From JBBRHQ01 sp963738305 (GTDB lineage Bacteria > Actinomycetota > Thermoleophilia > Solirubrobacterales > 70-9), in assembly GCA_963738305.1 (NCBI GenBank), contig CAVTVU010000001.1, positions 868,001 through 932,000 of the forward strand: a DNA stretch of 64,000 nt, in the 5' to 3' direction. The translations under genes were made by a program, and so were the position numbers. The notes under the pieces were generated by a model. That model saw only the letters and a program-made list of their open reading frames with translations, did no database searches and had not been told where the DNA came from. Shown piece after piece: positions 50,162 through 61,150 of the stretch; position 1 is the stretch's first letter; each line of letters opens with the position of its first letter.

Positions 50162-51061
50162 ATGGAAGCAGCTGACGCCCTGGCGCCAGCTCCGAAGAGG
50201 TCGGCGGGCCGCAGGCTCGCCGGCCTCTTCCACGGTCGCCCCCGCCTCCAGGTGGGGTCCCTGCTGGCCGGCCCGCTCGGCTGGCTGGTGATCGGCTACA
50301 TCGGCTCGCTCGCCGTGATGCTGGTCGCGGCGTTCTGGAGCGTCGACTCCCTGAGCGGGGAGATCAACCGCACGCTGACCAGCGCCAACTTCGACACCCT
50401 TACCAGCGACCCGGTCTACCGCGAGGTCGCGCAGCGCACCATCCTGATCGCCGCGGCGGTGACCCTGACCGACGCGCTGCTCGCCTTCCCGATCGCCTTC
50501 TTCATGGCCAAGATCGCCAAGCCGAGGATCCGCGGCCTGCTGATCGTCGCGGTGCTGATGCCGCTCTGGTCCTTCTACGTGGTCAAGGTCTACGCCTGGC
50601 AGACGATGCTCTCCTCCGGCGGCATCGTCAACTGGGCGCTCGACCCGCTCGGGCTGAGCGGCCCCGGGTTTGGCACCACGGCCGTCTGGCTGGTCGAGAG
50701 CTATCTCTGGCTCCCCTACATGATCCTGCCGATCTACGCCGGCCTGGAGCGGATCCCCGACTCGCTGCTCTCGGCCTCCGAGGACCTCGGCGCGGGCCCG
50801 GGGACGACCTTCCGCCGGGTGATCCTCCCGATTGCCTTCCCGGCGGTGGTCGCCGGCTCGATCTTCACCTTCTCGCTCACGCTGGGGGACTTCATCGCGC
50901 CCTCGCTCGTCTCACCGGACACCCAGTTCATCGGCAACGTCGTCTACGACAACATCACCACCAACCTGCCGCTTGCGTCGGCCTTCGCCACGGTCCCGAT
51001 CGCGGTGATGGTGGTCTACCTGCTGATCGCGCGCCGGCTTGGCGCCTTCGAGCACATCTGA
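50162..51061 (+). CDS. potB: Polyamine-type ABC transporter permease, PotB-like
   Basis: The 299-residue permease has six hydrophobic segments. The EAA-type loop is seen in PDSLLSASEDLGAGPGTTFRRVILPIAFP, and SLTLGDFIAPSLVS is typical of PotB. ATG at 50162 starts a basic N-terminus. The stop overlaps the next start, so the PotB and PotC subunits are made together. Confidence 0.9.
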   Translation: MEAADALAPAPKRSAGRRLAGLFHGRPRLQVGSLLAGPLGWLVIGYIGSLAVMLVAAFWSVDSLSGEINRTLTSANFDTLTSDPVYREVAQRTILIAAAVTLTDALLAFPIAFFMAKIAKPRIRGLLIVAVLMPLWSFYVVKVYAWQTMLSSGGIVNWALDPLGLSGPGFGTTAVWLVESYLWLPYMILPIYAGLERIPDSLLSASEDLGAGPGTTFRRVILPIAFPAVVAGSIFTFSLTLGDFIAPSLVSPDTQFIGNVVYDNITTNLPLASAFATVPIAVMVVYLLIARRLGAFEHI

Positions 51062-51909
51062 TGCGGCTGTCCAGGCGCTCACAGATCCTGCTGAGGATCG
51101 GGATGGGGATCACTCTGGCCTTCATCTACGTGCCGTTGCTGGTCGTCGCGATCTACGCCTTCAATGGCGGCAAGTCGATCGAGTGGCCGTTGCCGAGCCT
51201 GACCACGCGCTGGTTCAGCGTCGCGATTCACGATCACAGCGCCCAGCAGGCGCTGCTGACCTCGCTCAAGGTGGGGGCGGCCGCCACGGCGATCGCCCTG
51301 GTCCTCGGGACCCTGGCCTCGATCGCGGTCGGGCGCCACCGCTTCTTCGGCCGCGAGACGATCTCATTCGTGATCATCCTGCCGATCGCCCTGCCGGGGA
51401 TCGTCACCGGGATCGCCCTCAGCGACACCTTCACCCAGGTCTGGGGGATCAGCCTCAGCCTGCTCACCGTGATCATCGGCCACGCAACCTTCTGCATCGT
51501 CGTCGTCTACAACAACGTCGTCGCCCGGCTGCGGCGGGTCTCCGGATCGCTCGAGGAGGCATCCGCCGACCTCGGCGCCCACACCTGGCAGACCTTCCGC
51601 TTCGTCACCCTGCCCAACATGCAAACCGCTCTGGTCGCGGGCGCCCTGCTCGCCTTCGCGCTCTCCTTCGACGAGATCATCGTCACCCTGTTCACGATCG
51701 GCGCGGGCCAGGAGACCCTCTCGATCTGGATCTACAACAATCTCTTCCGCAGCACGCAGCCGGCCCTCGTCAACGTGGTGGCGATGCTGGCCGTGCTGAT
51801 CTCGATCATTCCCGTCTACCTCGCGCACCGGCTGACCCGCGACGAGGGCGGCGCCGGCGGCCGCGGCGCCGCGATGGAGGCCGAGACCGAGACCGCCGCG
51901 CTGGTCTAG
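51061..51909 (+). CDS. potC: Polyamine-type ABC transporter permease, PotC-like
   Basis: The 282-residue permease has six hydrophobic segments, VPLLVVAIYAFNGGKSIEWPLPSLT after the first helix and the loop GSLEEASADLGAHTWQTFRFVTLPNM (EAA motif). AFALSFDEIIVTLFTIG is the PotC landmark. ATG at 51061 shares its first base with the PotB stop codon TGA. It completes the first potABCD-type operon. A convergent VOC gene ends 16 bp away. Confidence 0.9.
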   Translation: MRLSRRSQILLRIGMGITLAFIYVPLLVVAIYAFNGGKSIEWPLPSLTTRWFSVAIHDHSAQQALLTSLKVGAAATAIALVLGTLASIAVGRHRFFGRETISFVIILPIALPGIVTGIALSDTFTQVWGISLSLLTVIIGHATFCIVVVYNNVVARLRRVSGSLEEASADLGAHTWQTFRFVTLPNMQTALVAGALLAFALSFDEIIVTLFTIGAGQETLSIWIYNNLFRSTQPALVNVVAMLAVLISIIPVYLAHRLTRDEGGAGGRGAAMEAETETAALV

Positions 51910-51924
51910 TCGGGCCGGCGGACG

Positions 51925-52341
51925 TCACTCCTGTAACGCGGGCGTGAATGAGATCCCGACGATCGCGCCCTCGACCGACTGCAGCCGGGCTACCGTCTGT
52001 CCCCACGGCTCGGTGCGCGCGTCGTGCAGGAGCGCGAAGCAGTCGCGGCGCAGTTCCTCCGCCCCAGCCTGGACTGCTTCGGCGTCCTCGACTTCGAACT
52101 CGATACTTGCCTGAGGGACGGGGCGGTCACTCGGCCATTCCTCGTTCCCGAAGCAGGCCTGAGCGGCTTGGCTCAGCGGCCACACGGCGAAGTGCTTGCA
52201 GCCACCAATGTGCTCGCTATGGAAGTAGTCGCTGCCCTCGCTCGCCTCGAGCGGCAAGCCCAGCGAACCGACGTAGAGCTTGCGACTCTCGGCCGGATCG
52301 GCGGCGATGACGGCGACGCTGGCGATGAACTGCACCTTCAT
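51925..52341 (-). CDS. Glyoxalase/VOC-superfamily protein
   Basis: The 138-residue protein has the VOC beta-alpha-beta-beta-beta order: SVAVIAADPAESRKLYVGSLGLPL, then FHSEHIGGCKHFAVWPL, and IEFEVEDAEAVQAGAEELRR followed by RTEPWGQTVARL with the second-half metal Glu region. Substrate unknown. ATG at 52341. It is convergent with the first pot operon and downstream of the aldehyde dehydrogenase. Confidence 0.82.
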   Translation of the reverse strand: MKVQFIASVAVIAADPAESRKLYVGSLGLPLEASEGSDYFHSEHIGGCKHFAVWPLSQAAQACFGNEEWPSDRPVPQASIEFEVEDAEAVQAGAEELRRDCFALLHDARTEPWGQTVARLQSVEGAIVGISFTPALQE

Positions 52342-52461
52342 GACGACCTCCTCGCTTGATCCTTGGTGCGCGCTGGCTCGTGCGGTGACCGGATCGCGTT
52401 GACGGTACCGCCCGGCACCCTTGCGGGCAATAGCGACTCGCGCACTCGCCGGGCCGACGGT

Positions 52462-53904
52462 CTAGTCGAGGTTGACCATGAGGTGCTTGACCTCGGTGTA
52501 GTCCTCGAGCGAGTACATCGAGAGGTCCTTGCCGTAACCCGACTCCTTGTAGCCGCCGTGGGGCATCTCGGCGACGACCGGGATGTGGTCGTTGACCCAG
52601 ACGCAGCCGAAGCGCAGGGCATTGGCGACCCGCAAGGCGCGGCCGACGTCCCGGGTCCAGACCGAAGCGGCGAGACCGTAACGTGTCCCGTTCGCCCACT
52701 CGATCGCCTTGGCCTCGTCAGCGAACGGCTGCACCGTGATCACCGGGCCGAAGATCTCGTTCTGGATCATCTCGTCCGACTGCTCGAGCCCGGCGACCAC
52801 GGCCGGCTCGAGGTAGTAACCGGGCAGGTCGGGCTCGGTGCCGCCGGTGACGATCTCGGCGCCATCGGGCTTGCGCTCGAGGAAGCCCTCGACCCGCTCG
52901 CGCTGGCGCTCCGAGTTGACCGGGCCGAGGGTGGTGTCGGCGCTCAGGGTGTCGCCCAGCACTTGCCCCTTGGCCTGCTCGGCGAGCCCGCTCACCACGT
53001 CGTCGTAGACGCCTGAGGACGCCAGCACCCGGGTCGCGGCGGTGCAGTCCTGGCCTGCGTTGTAGTAGCCGGTTGCGGCAATGGTCTCCATCGCCGTCTC
53101 CATGTCGACGTCGTCGAAGACGACGACCGGCGCCTTGCCGCCCAGCTCGAGGTGAACCCGCTTCAGGGTTTCCGCCGCGGCCGCCGCGATCCACTTGCCG
53201 GTCGGGGGCGAGCCGGTGAGGGAAACGAGGCCGACGTCGGGGTGCTTGACCAGCTCGGACCCGGCCGGCTCGCCGTGGCCGCCGATCACGTTGAAGACGC
53301 CCGCCGGAAGGATCTCCGAGCACCACTCGGCCAGCTTCAGGGTCGTGATCGGGGTGGTCTCTGCCGGCTTGAGGACGATCGTGTTGCCGGTCGCCAGCGC
53401 GGGGCCGATCTTCCAGATGGCCATCATCAGCGGGTAGTTCCAGGGGGTGATCTGGCCGACCACGCCGATCGGCTCGCGGCGGATGATCGACGTGTGCCCC
53501 TCCATGTACTCGCCCGCCGCCTTGCCCTCCATGCAGCGGGCGGCACCGGCGAAGAAGCGCAGCTGGTCCGACATCTGCGGCACCTCGTCCTCGAACATCG
53601 CCTGCCGGGGCTTGCCGGCGTCGGCCGCCTCGAGGTCGGAGATCTCGTCCGCCTTCTCCTCGAGCAGATCGGCGATCGCCAGCAGGGCCGTCGCCCGCGT
53701 GGCGGGGGTGGTCGCCCCCCAGGTCTCGAACGCCTGCTTCGCCGCCGCCACGGCGCGGTCCACGTCCTCCTTGGTCGAGAGCGGCGCCTCGGCGATGACC
53801 TCGCCGGTGGCCGGGTTGATCACGTCCTCGGTCTGACCCTCGGCAGGGTCGACCTGCGCGCCGTCGATGAAGTTCTTGAGCCTGGTCCTGGTTGCGGTTG
53901 CCAT
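52462..53904 (-). CDS. Aldehyde dehydrogenase, gamma-aminobutyraldehyde type
   Basis: The 480-residue NAD(P)-dependent enzyme has ITPWNYPLMMAIWKIGPALATGNTIVLKPAE, GSPPTGKWIA, the catalytic Glu in LELGGKAP (about 252) and Cys in NAGQDCTAATR (about 287). The closest pattern is the aminobutyraldehyde/betaine-aldehyde group, which makes GABA from 4-aminobutanal in putrescine breakdown. A related aminotransferase and alanine dehydrogenase precede it on the same strand. ATG at 53904 has a GGAGGAGAG ribosome site. Confidence 0.88.
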   Translation of the reverse strand: MATATRTRLKNFIDGAQVDPAEGQTEDVINPATGEVIAEAPLSTKEDVDRAVAAAKQAFETWGATTPATRATALLAIADLLEEKADEISDLEAADAGKPRQAMFEDEVPQMSDQLRFFAGAARCMEGKAAGEYMEGHTSIIRREPIGVVGQITPWNYPLMMAIWKIGPALATGNTIVLKPAETTPITTLKLAEWCSEILPAGVFNVIGGHGEPAGSELVKHPDVGLVSLTGSPPTGKWIAAAAAETLKRVHLELGGKAPVVVFDDVDMETAMETIAATGYYNAGQDCTAATRVLASSGVYDDVVSGLAEQAKGQVLGDTLSADTTLGPVNSERQRERVEGFLERKPDGAEIVTGGTEPDLPGYYLEPAVVAGLEQSDEMIQNEIFGPVITVQPFADEAKAIEWANGTRYGLAASVWTRDVGRALRVANALRFGCVWVNDHIPVVAEMPHGGYKESGYGKDLSMYSLEDYTEVKHLMVNLD

Positions 53905-53946
53905 CTCTCTCCTCCTCTTCAGTTACCGGATCTCAGTGTCGGCTCT

Positions 53947-55082
<1,136 letters not shown>

Positions 55083-55086
<4 letters not shown>

Positions 55087-56171
55087 CCGACGCTCTCCTC
55101 CTTGACGTCCAATTGAAAGCGACAACCGCGGCTCTCCAGCTCGGTGAACATCTCCTCGGGGTCCAGGCATCGTTCGGGGGGCAGCGCCCCGCGGGCCTCC
55201 ACACCGCCCCGGGCCATCAGCCTCACCGCCGCCGCAGCGGGCGATGCCGTCGAGACGATGCCGCCACCCATCCCCCACTCCGCATGTGGCGGGGTCACCG
55301 AGCGCATCCTCACCTCGCGGCCGCCCCCGGCGGCGTCTATCAGGTGGATCGAGACCGTCTCTCCGGACTGGCGAACCACCTGCCCGGCGGCCTCCCGCAC
55401 CTCCTCGGGCGACGCCCCGGTCAGCTCGCGGAGCCTCTCCAGCAGCGCCGGGGTGAGCGAGAGCCGGAAACTGCACTCGGCGCAGCCGAAGCTCTCGCCG
55501 AAGGTGCGAAGCTCCGAATGCAGCGTGTAGATCGTCCCGGCGCGGCCGATCTCGTCGCCGTAGTCCACCTCGCCCCCGTCGCTGAGCGGCTCGACTTCCA
55601 CCGGCTGGCCGTCGCGCAACACGATCGGCGCCAGGGTGAGCTCGTCGAGCAGCGTCTCGAGGGCGTAGGGGAGGCTGAAACCGGGCGGCGGGTCGAGGTC
55701 GCGGCTGGCGGCGGCGACGTCGATCGATTCGACCGACTCCAGCTCCGCGATCGCCCGCGCCGCCATCAGGTTCGTCTTGCCGGGGCTGGAGCCGATGCCG
55801 AGGACCGCCAGCAGCCCGGCCGCCTCGAATCGCTCGCCAAGCGCCATCTGCTCTCCCGTCAGGTGGTAGAGCCCCCCGAGGTCGAGGTAGTGGCAGCCGG
55901 CCTCCAGGCAGGCCTCCATCGCGTCGAGGTTGATCCGGTAGCTGGCCGAGTTGATCAGCGCCTCGCAGCCGGCGATCTCGGAGGCCAGGCCCGAGCGGGC
56001 GTCGGCCTCGCGGGCGCTCGCCTTGGCCCCGCCGTGCTCGGCCGCGACCCGCTCGGCGACGTCGCCGCGCAGGTCCAGCAGCAGGATCTCCTCGACCTCC
56101 TCGGAGGAGGCGAGGTCGCGAACGATCGCCGGAGCGATCGTCCCCGCCGCCCCCAGCAGCGCCACCTTCAT
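55083..56171 (-). CDS. Saccharopine dehydrogenase family protein
   Basis: The 362-residue protein has the Rossmann start VALLGAAGTIAPAIVRDLA, CEALINSASYRINLDAMEACLEAGCHYLDLGG (family signature), GIGSSPGKTNLMAARA and a C-terminal catalytic-like half. It resembles lysine-6-dehydrogenase or carboxynorspermidine-type reductases as well as saccharopine reductases. Its place between the PucR regulator and alanine dehydrogenase suggests an amine or amino-acid imine substrate. ATG at 56171 overlaps the regulator stop by 4 bp. Confidence 0.82.
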
Positions 56172-57724
56172 GCCACCAGCTCCCTCGCCCGCAGCGCCAG
56201 CCAGAACTCGATCCGGTCGTGCGCGCTCGAGAGGTCTCGGCCGGTCAGCTCCTCCACCTTGCGCATCCGGTAGCGCAGGGTATGGCGATGGCAGTAGACC
56301 TGGCGCGCCGCCTTCTCCCACTGGCCGTTCTGCTCGATGAACGCCTCCAGCGAGCGCAGCAGCTCGCCCCCGTACTCCGCGTCGCCATCGTCGATCGGCC
56401 CGAGCACGGTTTGCGTGTAGAGCCTCAGCGCCTCGTCGTCGGATACGGACAGCAGCAGGGTGAAGGCGCCAAGGTCGCGCCAGGATGCCACCTCCGGGGC
56501 GTCGCCATCGTCCAGGGCGGTCGCCTCGAGCGCGCAGCGCGCCTCGTGGAAGGAGAGGCGAAGGGCCTCCGGCGCCGCCGGCCTGCTGGCCGCCGCCCGC
56601 AACGCGAGCCCCTTCTCGGCCAGCGCCCGCCGGGCACCGGCCGCGACCTCGACCGGGTCCCGGTCGGAAACGTCGATCAACGCGCAGAGAAGCTCCCGGC
56701 CCTGGCTCGCGTGCGGCGCCACCACCGCGGGGCACCCCGCAGTGGCGAGGGCTGCTTCGAGGGCCGGCTCGGCCCCGGAAGGATCGTCGAGCGAGAAGAC
56801 GAGCACGGCGGCCTCCGAGCCGATCCCGAACGGCTCCAGGCGACGCCTCAGCTCGGCCTCCTCGAGGCGGCCCGAGAGCGCCGCGGTGAGCACGTCGCCC
56901 GCCAGCCGCCGCTCGGTCTCGCGGGCGACCCGGCGGCGCATCAGTTCGAGCGCAACCACCGCCACGGCTTGCTGCAGGATCATCTGCTCAAAGTCGCCGA
57001 GCCCGCCGGAGTCGCGGACGATCGCCACCCAGGCCTGCGGCGACCCGCCGCCCGGGGAGATCACCGGGTGCGCCAGCGCCCGCCCGGCCACCGAGGGGTG
57101 GGACGGGATGAAGGGGTGGCCGTCGCGGATGTGGGCGAGGGCCTCGGCGCGGATCTCCTCCGCGGCCTCCTCGGAGACCTCGCGGCGGAAGCCTCGGCCG
57201 GCGAGCGGCTCGCCGCGGCCGTCGAGGATGCTGACCGTGCCGCCCACCGCCGAGGAAATAGTCGCGGCGATCTCCTCCAGCCCCCGCTCCTCGAGCACCA
57301 GCCGCTCGAGCCGTCGCTGCACCGCGATCCCGCGCTGCAGTACCTCGTACTGCTCGTTGACCAGGCGGGAGAAGGCCTTCTCGGTGATCGCGATGAACGG
57401 CATCGAGTAGGGAACTTCGAACAGGGGGAACTCCTGCTTGCGGGCCTCGTCGACCAGCGCCTTGGGCAGCTTGGCGTGGCTGAACCCGGTGCCGAACCCG
57501 AGTCCGGCCAGATTGTGGCCGACCAGCAGCTTCACGTAGTCGCGCTGCTCGGCTGCCTTGCCGAGCGGGATCCCGGTGGTCAGCATCAGCTCCCCGCCGG
57601 AGAGCCAGGGGGTGGGGTCCTCCAGCTCGGAGATGTGGACCCAGCGCACCGGGCTCTCCGCCCCGTCATCTCCCGCCGCCAGCTCCAGGCCCAGCTCGTC
57701 CAACAGGCTGTTGACGGTGAGCAT
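56168..57724 (-). CDS. PucR-family transcriptional regulator
   Basis: The 518-residue protein has an N-terminal PucR sensing domain (LTVNSLLDELGLELAAGDDG, WVHISELEDPTPWLSGGELMLTTGIPL). A GAF-like centre follows, then the C-terminal HTH_30 helix-turn-helix (QVYCHRHTLRYRMRKVEELTGRDLSSAHDRIEFWLALR). PucR-type regulators activate catabolic genes for purines, GABA, proline or other amines. It lies inside the run it probably controls, and a dyad at 59238 upstream of the first gene is a candidate site. Its start lies 31 bp after the aminotransferase stop. Confidence 0.9.
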   Translation of the reverse strand: MLTVNSLLDELGLELAAGDDGAESPVRWVHISELEDPTPWLSGGELMLTTGIPLGKAAEQRDYVKLLVGHNLAGLGFGTGFSHAKLPKALVDEARKQEFPLFEVPYSMPFIAITEKAFSRLVNEQYEVLQRGIAVQRRLERLVLEERGLEEIAATISSAVGGTVSILDGRGEPLAGRGFRREVSEEAAEEIRAEALAHIRDGHPFIPSHPSVAGRALAHPVISPGGGSPQAWVAIVRDSGGLGDFEQMILQQAVAVVALELMRRRVARETERRLAGDVLTAALSGRLEEAELRRRLEPFGIGSEAAVLVFSLDDPSGAEPALEAALATAGCPAVVAPHASQGRELLCALIDVSDRDPVEVAAGARRALAEKGLALRAAASRPAAPEALRLSFHEARCALEATALDDGDAPEVASWRDLGAFTLLLSVSDDEALRLYTQTVLGPIDDGDAEYGGELLRSLEAFIEQNGQWEKAARQVYCHRHTLRYRMRKVEELTGRDLSSAHDRIEFWLALRARELVA

Positions 57725-57755
57725 CGGCGTCCCCCGCTTCGGCGCCGGACCGGCC

Positions 57756-59135
57756 CTAGATCCGCTTCGAGGCCGCTTCGAGGACCTTGCGCAGGATCTC
57801 GCCGATCTCCTCGAACTGCTCGGTGTCGGCGATCAGCGGCGGCGCCAGCTGGATCACCGGGTCGCCGCGATCATCGGTCCGGCAGATCAGCCCGTTGCGG
57901 TAGAGCTCGCCGGAGAGGAAGCCGCGCAGGAGGTCCTCGCCCTCCTCGTCGCTGAAGCTCTCCTTGGTGTCCTGGTCCTTGACCAGCTCGATCGCCTGGA
58001 AGTAGCCGGCGCCGCGCACGTCGCCGACGATCGGGATGTCGCGCAATGTCTCGAGCATCGCCCGGAACTCGCCCTCCTTGGCGAGCACGTGCCCGCAGAG
58101 GTCCTCGCGCTCGAAGATGTCGAGGTTGGCCATCGCCATCGCCGCCGCCACCGGGTGCCCGGCGAAGGTGAAGCCGTGGGAGAAGGAGGTGTTGCCCTCC
58201 AGGAACGGCTCGGCGAGCTCGTCGGAGGCGATCATCGCCCCCATCGGCGCGTAGGCGGAGGTGAGTGCCTTGGCCGTGGTGATGATGTCGGGCTGGTAGC
58301 CGAAGCGGTCGGAGCCGAAGTAGTGCCCGAGGCGGCCCCAGGAGCAGATCACCTCGTCGGAGATCAGCAGCACGTCGTAGCGGTCGCAGATCTCCCGCAC
58401 GTGCTGGAAGTAGCCATCGGGCGGGACGAAGCAGCCGCCGGCGTTCTGCACCGGCTCGAGGATCACCGCCGCCACGGTCTCCGGATCCTCGAAGACGATC
58501 CGCTCCTCGATCGCCGTCGATGCCCAGAGGGGGTGGCGATCCACTGGCCAGCGATAGACGTTGGTGTTGGGCACGTGGCAGCCACCCGGGGTGAGCGGCT
58601 CGAACTGTGAGCGCAGGCTGGTGATCCCGGTCGCCGAGAGCGCCCCGAGCGAGGTGCCATGGTAGGCGACCTCGCGGGCGATCACCTTGGTCTTCTGGCC
58701 CTTGCCCTGGAGGCGGAAGTAGTTGCGCACGAGCTTCAGAGCCGACTCGACCGCCTCCGAGCCCCCGGAGGTGAAGAAGACGCGGTTCAGGTCGCCCGGA
58801 GTGAGGGTGGCGATCCGCGCCGCCAGCTCGATCGCCCGCGGGTGTGCGTAGCTCCACAGCACGTAGAAGTCGAGCTCCTCCACCTGGCGGGCCGCGGCCT
58901 CGCCGATCTCGCTGCGGCCGTGGCCGGCGTTGACGCAGAAGAGCCCGGAGAGCCCGTCGAGGTGGCGGTTGCCGTGCTCGTCATAGACGTAGCAGCCCTC
59001 GCCCCGGACGATGACCGGGATCTCGTGGTCGGGCGTGTAGTTGCCCATCCGCGAGAAGTGCATCCACAGGTGCCGCCTCGCCAGCTCCTGCAGGCTGGTG
59101 TCGCTCTGAGAACCCTTCTGCTGCGCTATGGCCAT
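57756..59135 (-). CDS. Class III aminotransferase, polyamine/omega-amine type
   Basis: The 459-residue PLP enzyme has FFTSGGSEAVESALKLVRNYF, VAYHGTSLGAL, the PLP Asp in LLISDEVICSWGRLG and the Schiff-base Lys in TTAKALTSAYAPMGA (about 290). This is the omega-aminotransferase group (putrescine- or beta-alanine-pyruvate aminotransferases). With the aldehyde dehydrogenase and alanine dehydrogenase it gives a complete putrescine-to-GABA route with pyruvate recycling; that is inference. ATG at 59135 is preceded by GGAGAG. It is divergent from the APC permease. Confidence 0.89.
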   Translation of the reverse strand: MAIAQQKGSQSDTSLQELARRHLWMHFSRMGNYTPDHEIPVIVRGEGCYVYDEHGNRHLDGLSGLFCVNAGHGRSEIGEAAARQVEELDFYVLWSYAHPRAIELAARIATLTPGDLNRVFFTSGGSEAVESALKLVRNYFRLQGKGQKTKVIAREVAYHGTSLGALSATGITSLRSQFEPLTPGGCHVPNTNVYRWPVDRHPLWASTAIEERIVFEDPETVAAVILEPVQNAGGCFVPPDGYFQHVREICDRYDVLLISDEVICSWGRLGHYFGSDRFGYQPDIITTAKALTSAYAPMGAMIASDELAEPFLEGNTSFSHGFTFAGHPVAAAMAMANLDIFEREDLCGHVLAKEGEFRAMLETLRDIPIVGDVRGAGYFQAIELVKDQDTKESFSDEEGEDLLRGFLSGELYRNGLICRTDDRGDPVIQLAPPLIADTEQFEEIGEILRKVLEAASKRI

Positions 59136-59237
59136 CTCGCTCTCCGTCCCGCTGGGGTTTGCTTCGACTATCTGGATAAAGCTAGTGCCGAATCGGCCTG
59201 CTTGCAAGTGATCTTCGGGTCAAGCGCCGGCCGGCCC

Positions 59238-59256
59238 CTTGTACGAGGTGTACAAG
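59238..59256. promoter_or_regulatory. Candidate operator: 7-bp perfect dyad in the divergent promoter region
   Basis: CTTGTAC at 59238-59244 and GTACAAG at 59250-59256 are exact inverses around a 5-base spacer. They lie 103 bp before the aminotransferase start (minus) and 106 bp before the permease start (plus), almost midway. A second short palindrome CTTGCAAG is at 59201-59208. The dyad is a natural site for a dimeric regulator such as the PucR protein encoded nearby; that link is inferred. Confidence 0.5.
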
Positions 59257-59361
59257 CGCGCGGCTGCAACTTTGCCACCGGCAACTTGCGAATCGGATCG
59301 GCGGCGCATAGGTTGCCGCAGGTCGCCGCCGCCAGGGCTGCGGAACCAAGGAGGAGAAGGA

Positions 59362-61150
59362 ATGGAGAGTGCTTCAGCAGCCGAGCCGGCTCCGGCCGCG
59401 GCCGTCGCGAGCGAGGGCGACAAGGGGCTGAAGTCCGGGGCGCTGGGATTCCTCTCCAACGTGGTCATCGGGGTCGCCTCGACCGCCCCCGGCTACAGCC
59501 TCGCCGCCGTCCTCGGCTTCGTCGCGATCGAGGTCGGCTTCCAGTCCCCGGCGATCCTCTGGCTCGCCTTCGTCCCGATGCTGTTCATCTCGGCGGCCTA
59601 CTACTACATGAACCGCGCCGACCCCGACTGCGGCACGTCGTTCACCTGGGTGACCTCGACGATCGGCCCCCGGACCGGCTGGCTCACCGGCTGGGCGATC
59701 ATCATGGCCGATCTCTTCGTGATGGCGAACCTCTCCCAGATCGCCGGCCTCTACACGTTCCTCCTGGTCGGCTGGCAGTCCGCGGCGGACTCGGTGGCGG
59801 CGGTGACCGTGGTCGGTGTGATCTGGATCGCCGTGATGACCTGGATCTGCGTGGTCGGGATCGAGCTCTCGGCGAGGACCCAGTTCTTCCTGCTCGCCGC
59901 CGAGGTCTTCACCCTCGCCCTGTTCTCGGTCGTGGCTCTGGTCAAGGTCTATGCGACCGATCTCCCCGGCTCGGTGCTGCCGTCGCTCTCCTGGTTCAAC
60001 CCGGCCGACATCAGCAGCGGCAGCGCCCTCGCGTCAGGCCTGATCCTGGGAATCTTCATCTACTGGGGGTGGGACTCGACCGTCACCGTCAACGAGGAGA
60101 GCGAGAACTCGTCCGAGACTCCGGGCCGCGCCGCGGTGATGAGCACGGTCATCCTGGTGCTGATCTACCTCGTCGTCTCCGTCGCCGCCATGGCCTACGG
60201 CGGGCTCGGCCCCCTGAAGCAGAACCCCGACGATGTGCTCAGCGCGCTCGGCAAGGACGTCTTCGGCACGCCCGCTGGACAAGATCCTGATCATCGCCGT
60301 GCTCACCTCCGCCTCGGCATCGACCCAGACGACGATCCTGCCCACCTCCCGAACCGCCCTCTCGATGGCCTTCGCGAAGGCGATTCCCGATCGCTTCGGC
60401 CACGTCCACAAGCGGTTCCAGACGCCGGACACGGCGACGATCTGGTTCGGCGTCGGCTCGATCATCTGGTACGTCGGCCTGACGATCATCAGCGAGAACA
60501 TCCTCTTCGACTCGATCGCCGCCCTCGGCCTGATGATCGCCTTCTACTATGCGCTGACCGGCTTCGCGGCGCCGATCTACTACCGGCGGGAGCTGTTCAG
60601 CAGCCCGGCGGCGATCCGAACCGCTGGGTTCGGGGTGCTCGGCGGCCTGGCGCTACTCGGCCTCGGCTTCTTCGTCGCCGACGTCTTCAGCACACAGGGC
60701 AACGCCTGGACGGCGCTGTTCGACAAAGCCAGCTTTGCCAATCTCCTCGCCACGGTGTGCGCGTGGGTCGGCACGGTCGGCGTGCTCGTAGGCACCGCCG
60801 TCGCCTTCCTCCGCAGCCGATCGACCAAGAGCCTGATCCTGGTCGCCGCCGCCGGGACGATCGGCGGCGTGGTCCTCACCTGGGCCTTCTTCAAGAGCGC
60901 GATCGACCTCTCCGATCCCGCCAACTCCGAGTCGGGGGACTCCTGGTTCGGACTGGGCCCCCCCTTCGTGATCGGGATCGGCTCGCTGCTGGTCGGACTC
61001 CTGCTGATGCTGGTCCGCGAGCGCACCCACCCCGAGTTCTTCAAGCGCAAGTGGAAGACGGCGCCGCCGGGGTCGCTCGATCCGAAGGTGGCAACGCCCG
61101 CGGAGCCGTCGTTCGCCGGCGATGAAACCGCCGGGGGAGGTCCGGCCTAG
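59362..61150 (+). CDS. APC-family amino acid/polyamine permease, one apparent frameshift
   Basis: From ATG 59362 (AAGGAGGAGAAGG before it) the protein has about 12 hydrophobic segments and APC landmarks: GALGFLSNVVIGVASTAPGYSLAAVLG, MNRADPDCGTSFTWVTSTIGPRTGWLTGW, and IFIYWGWDSTVTVNEESENSSETPGRAAVMS. Near 60275 one extra C in a CCC run breaks the frame; it resumes PLDKILIIAVLTSASASTQT and ends at 61150. About 595 residues when joined. It probably imports amines or amino acids for the divergent catabolic run. The stop overlaps the UspA gene. Confidence 0.85.
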
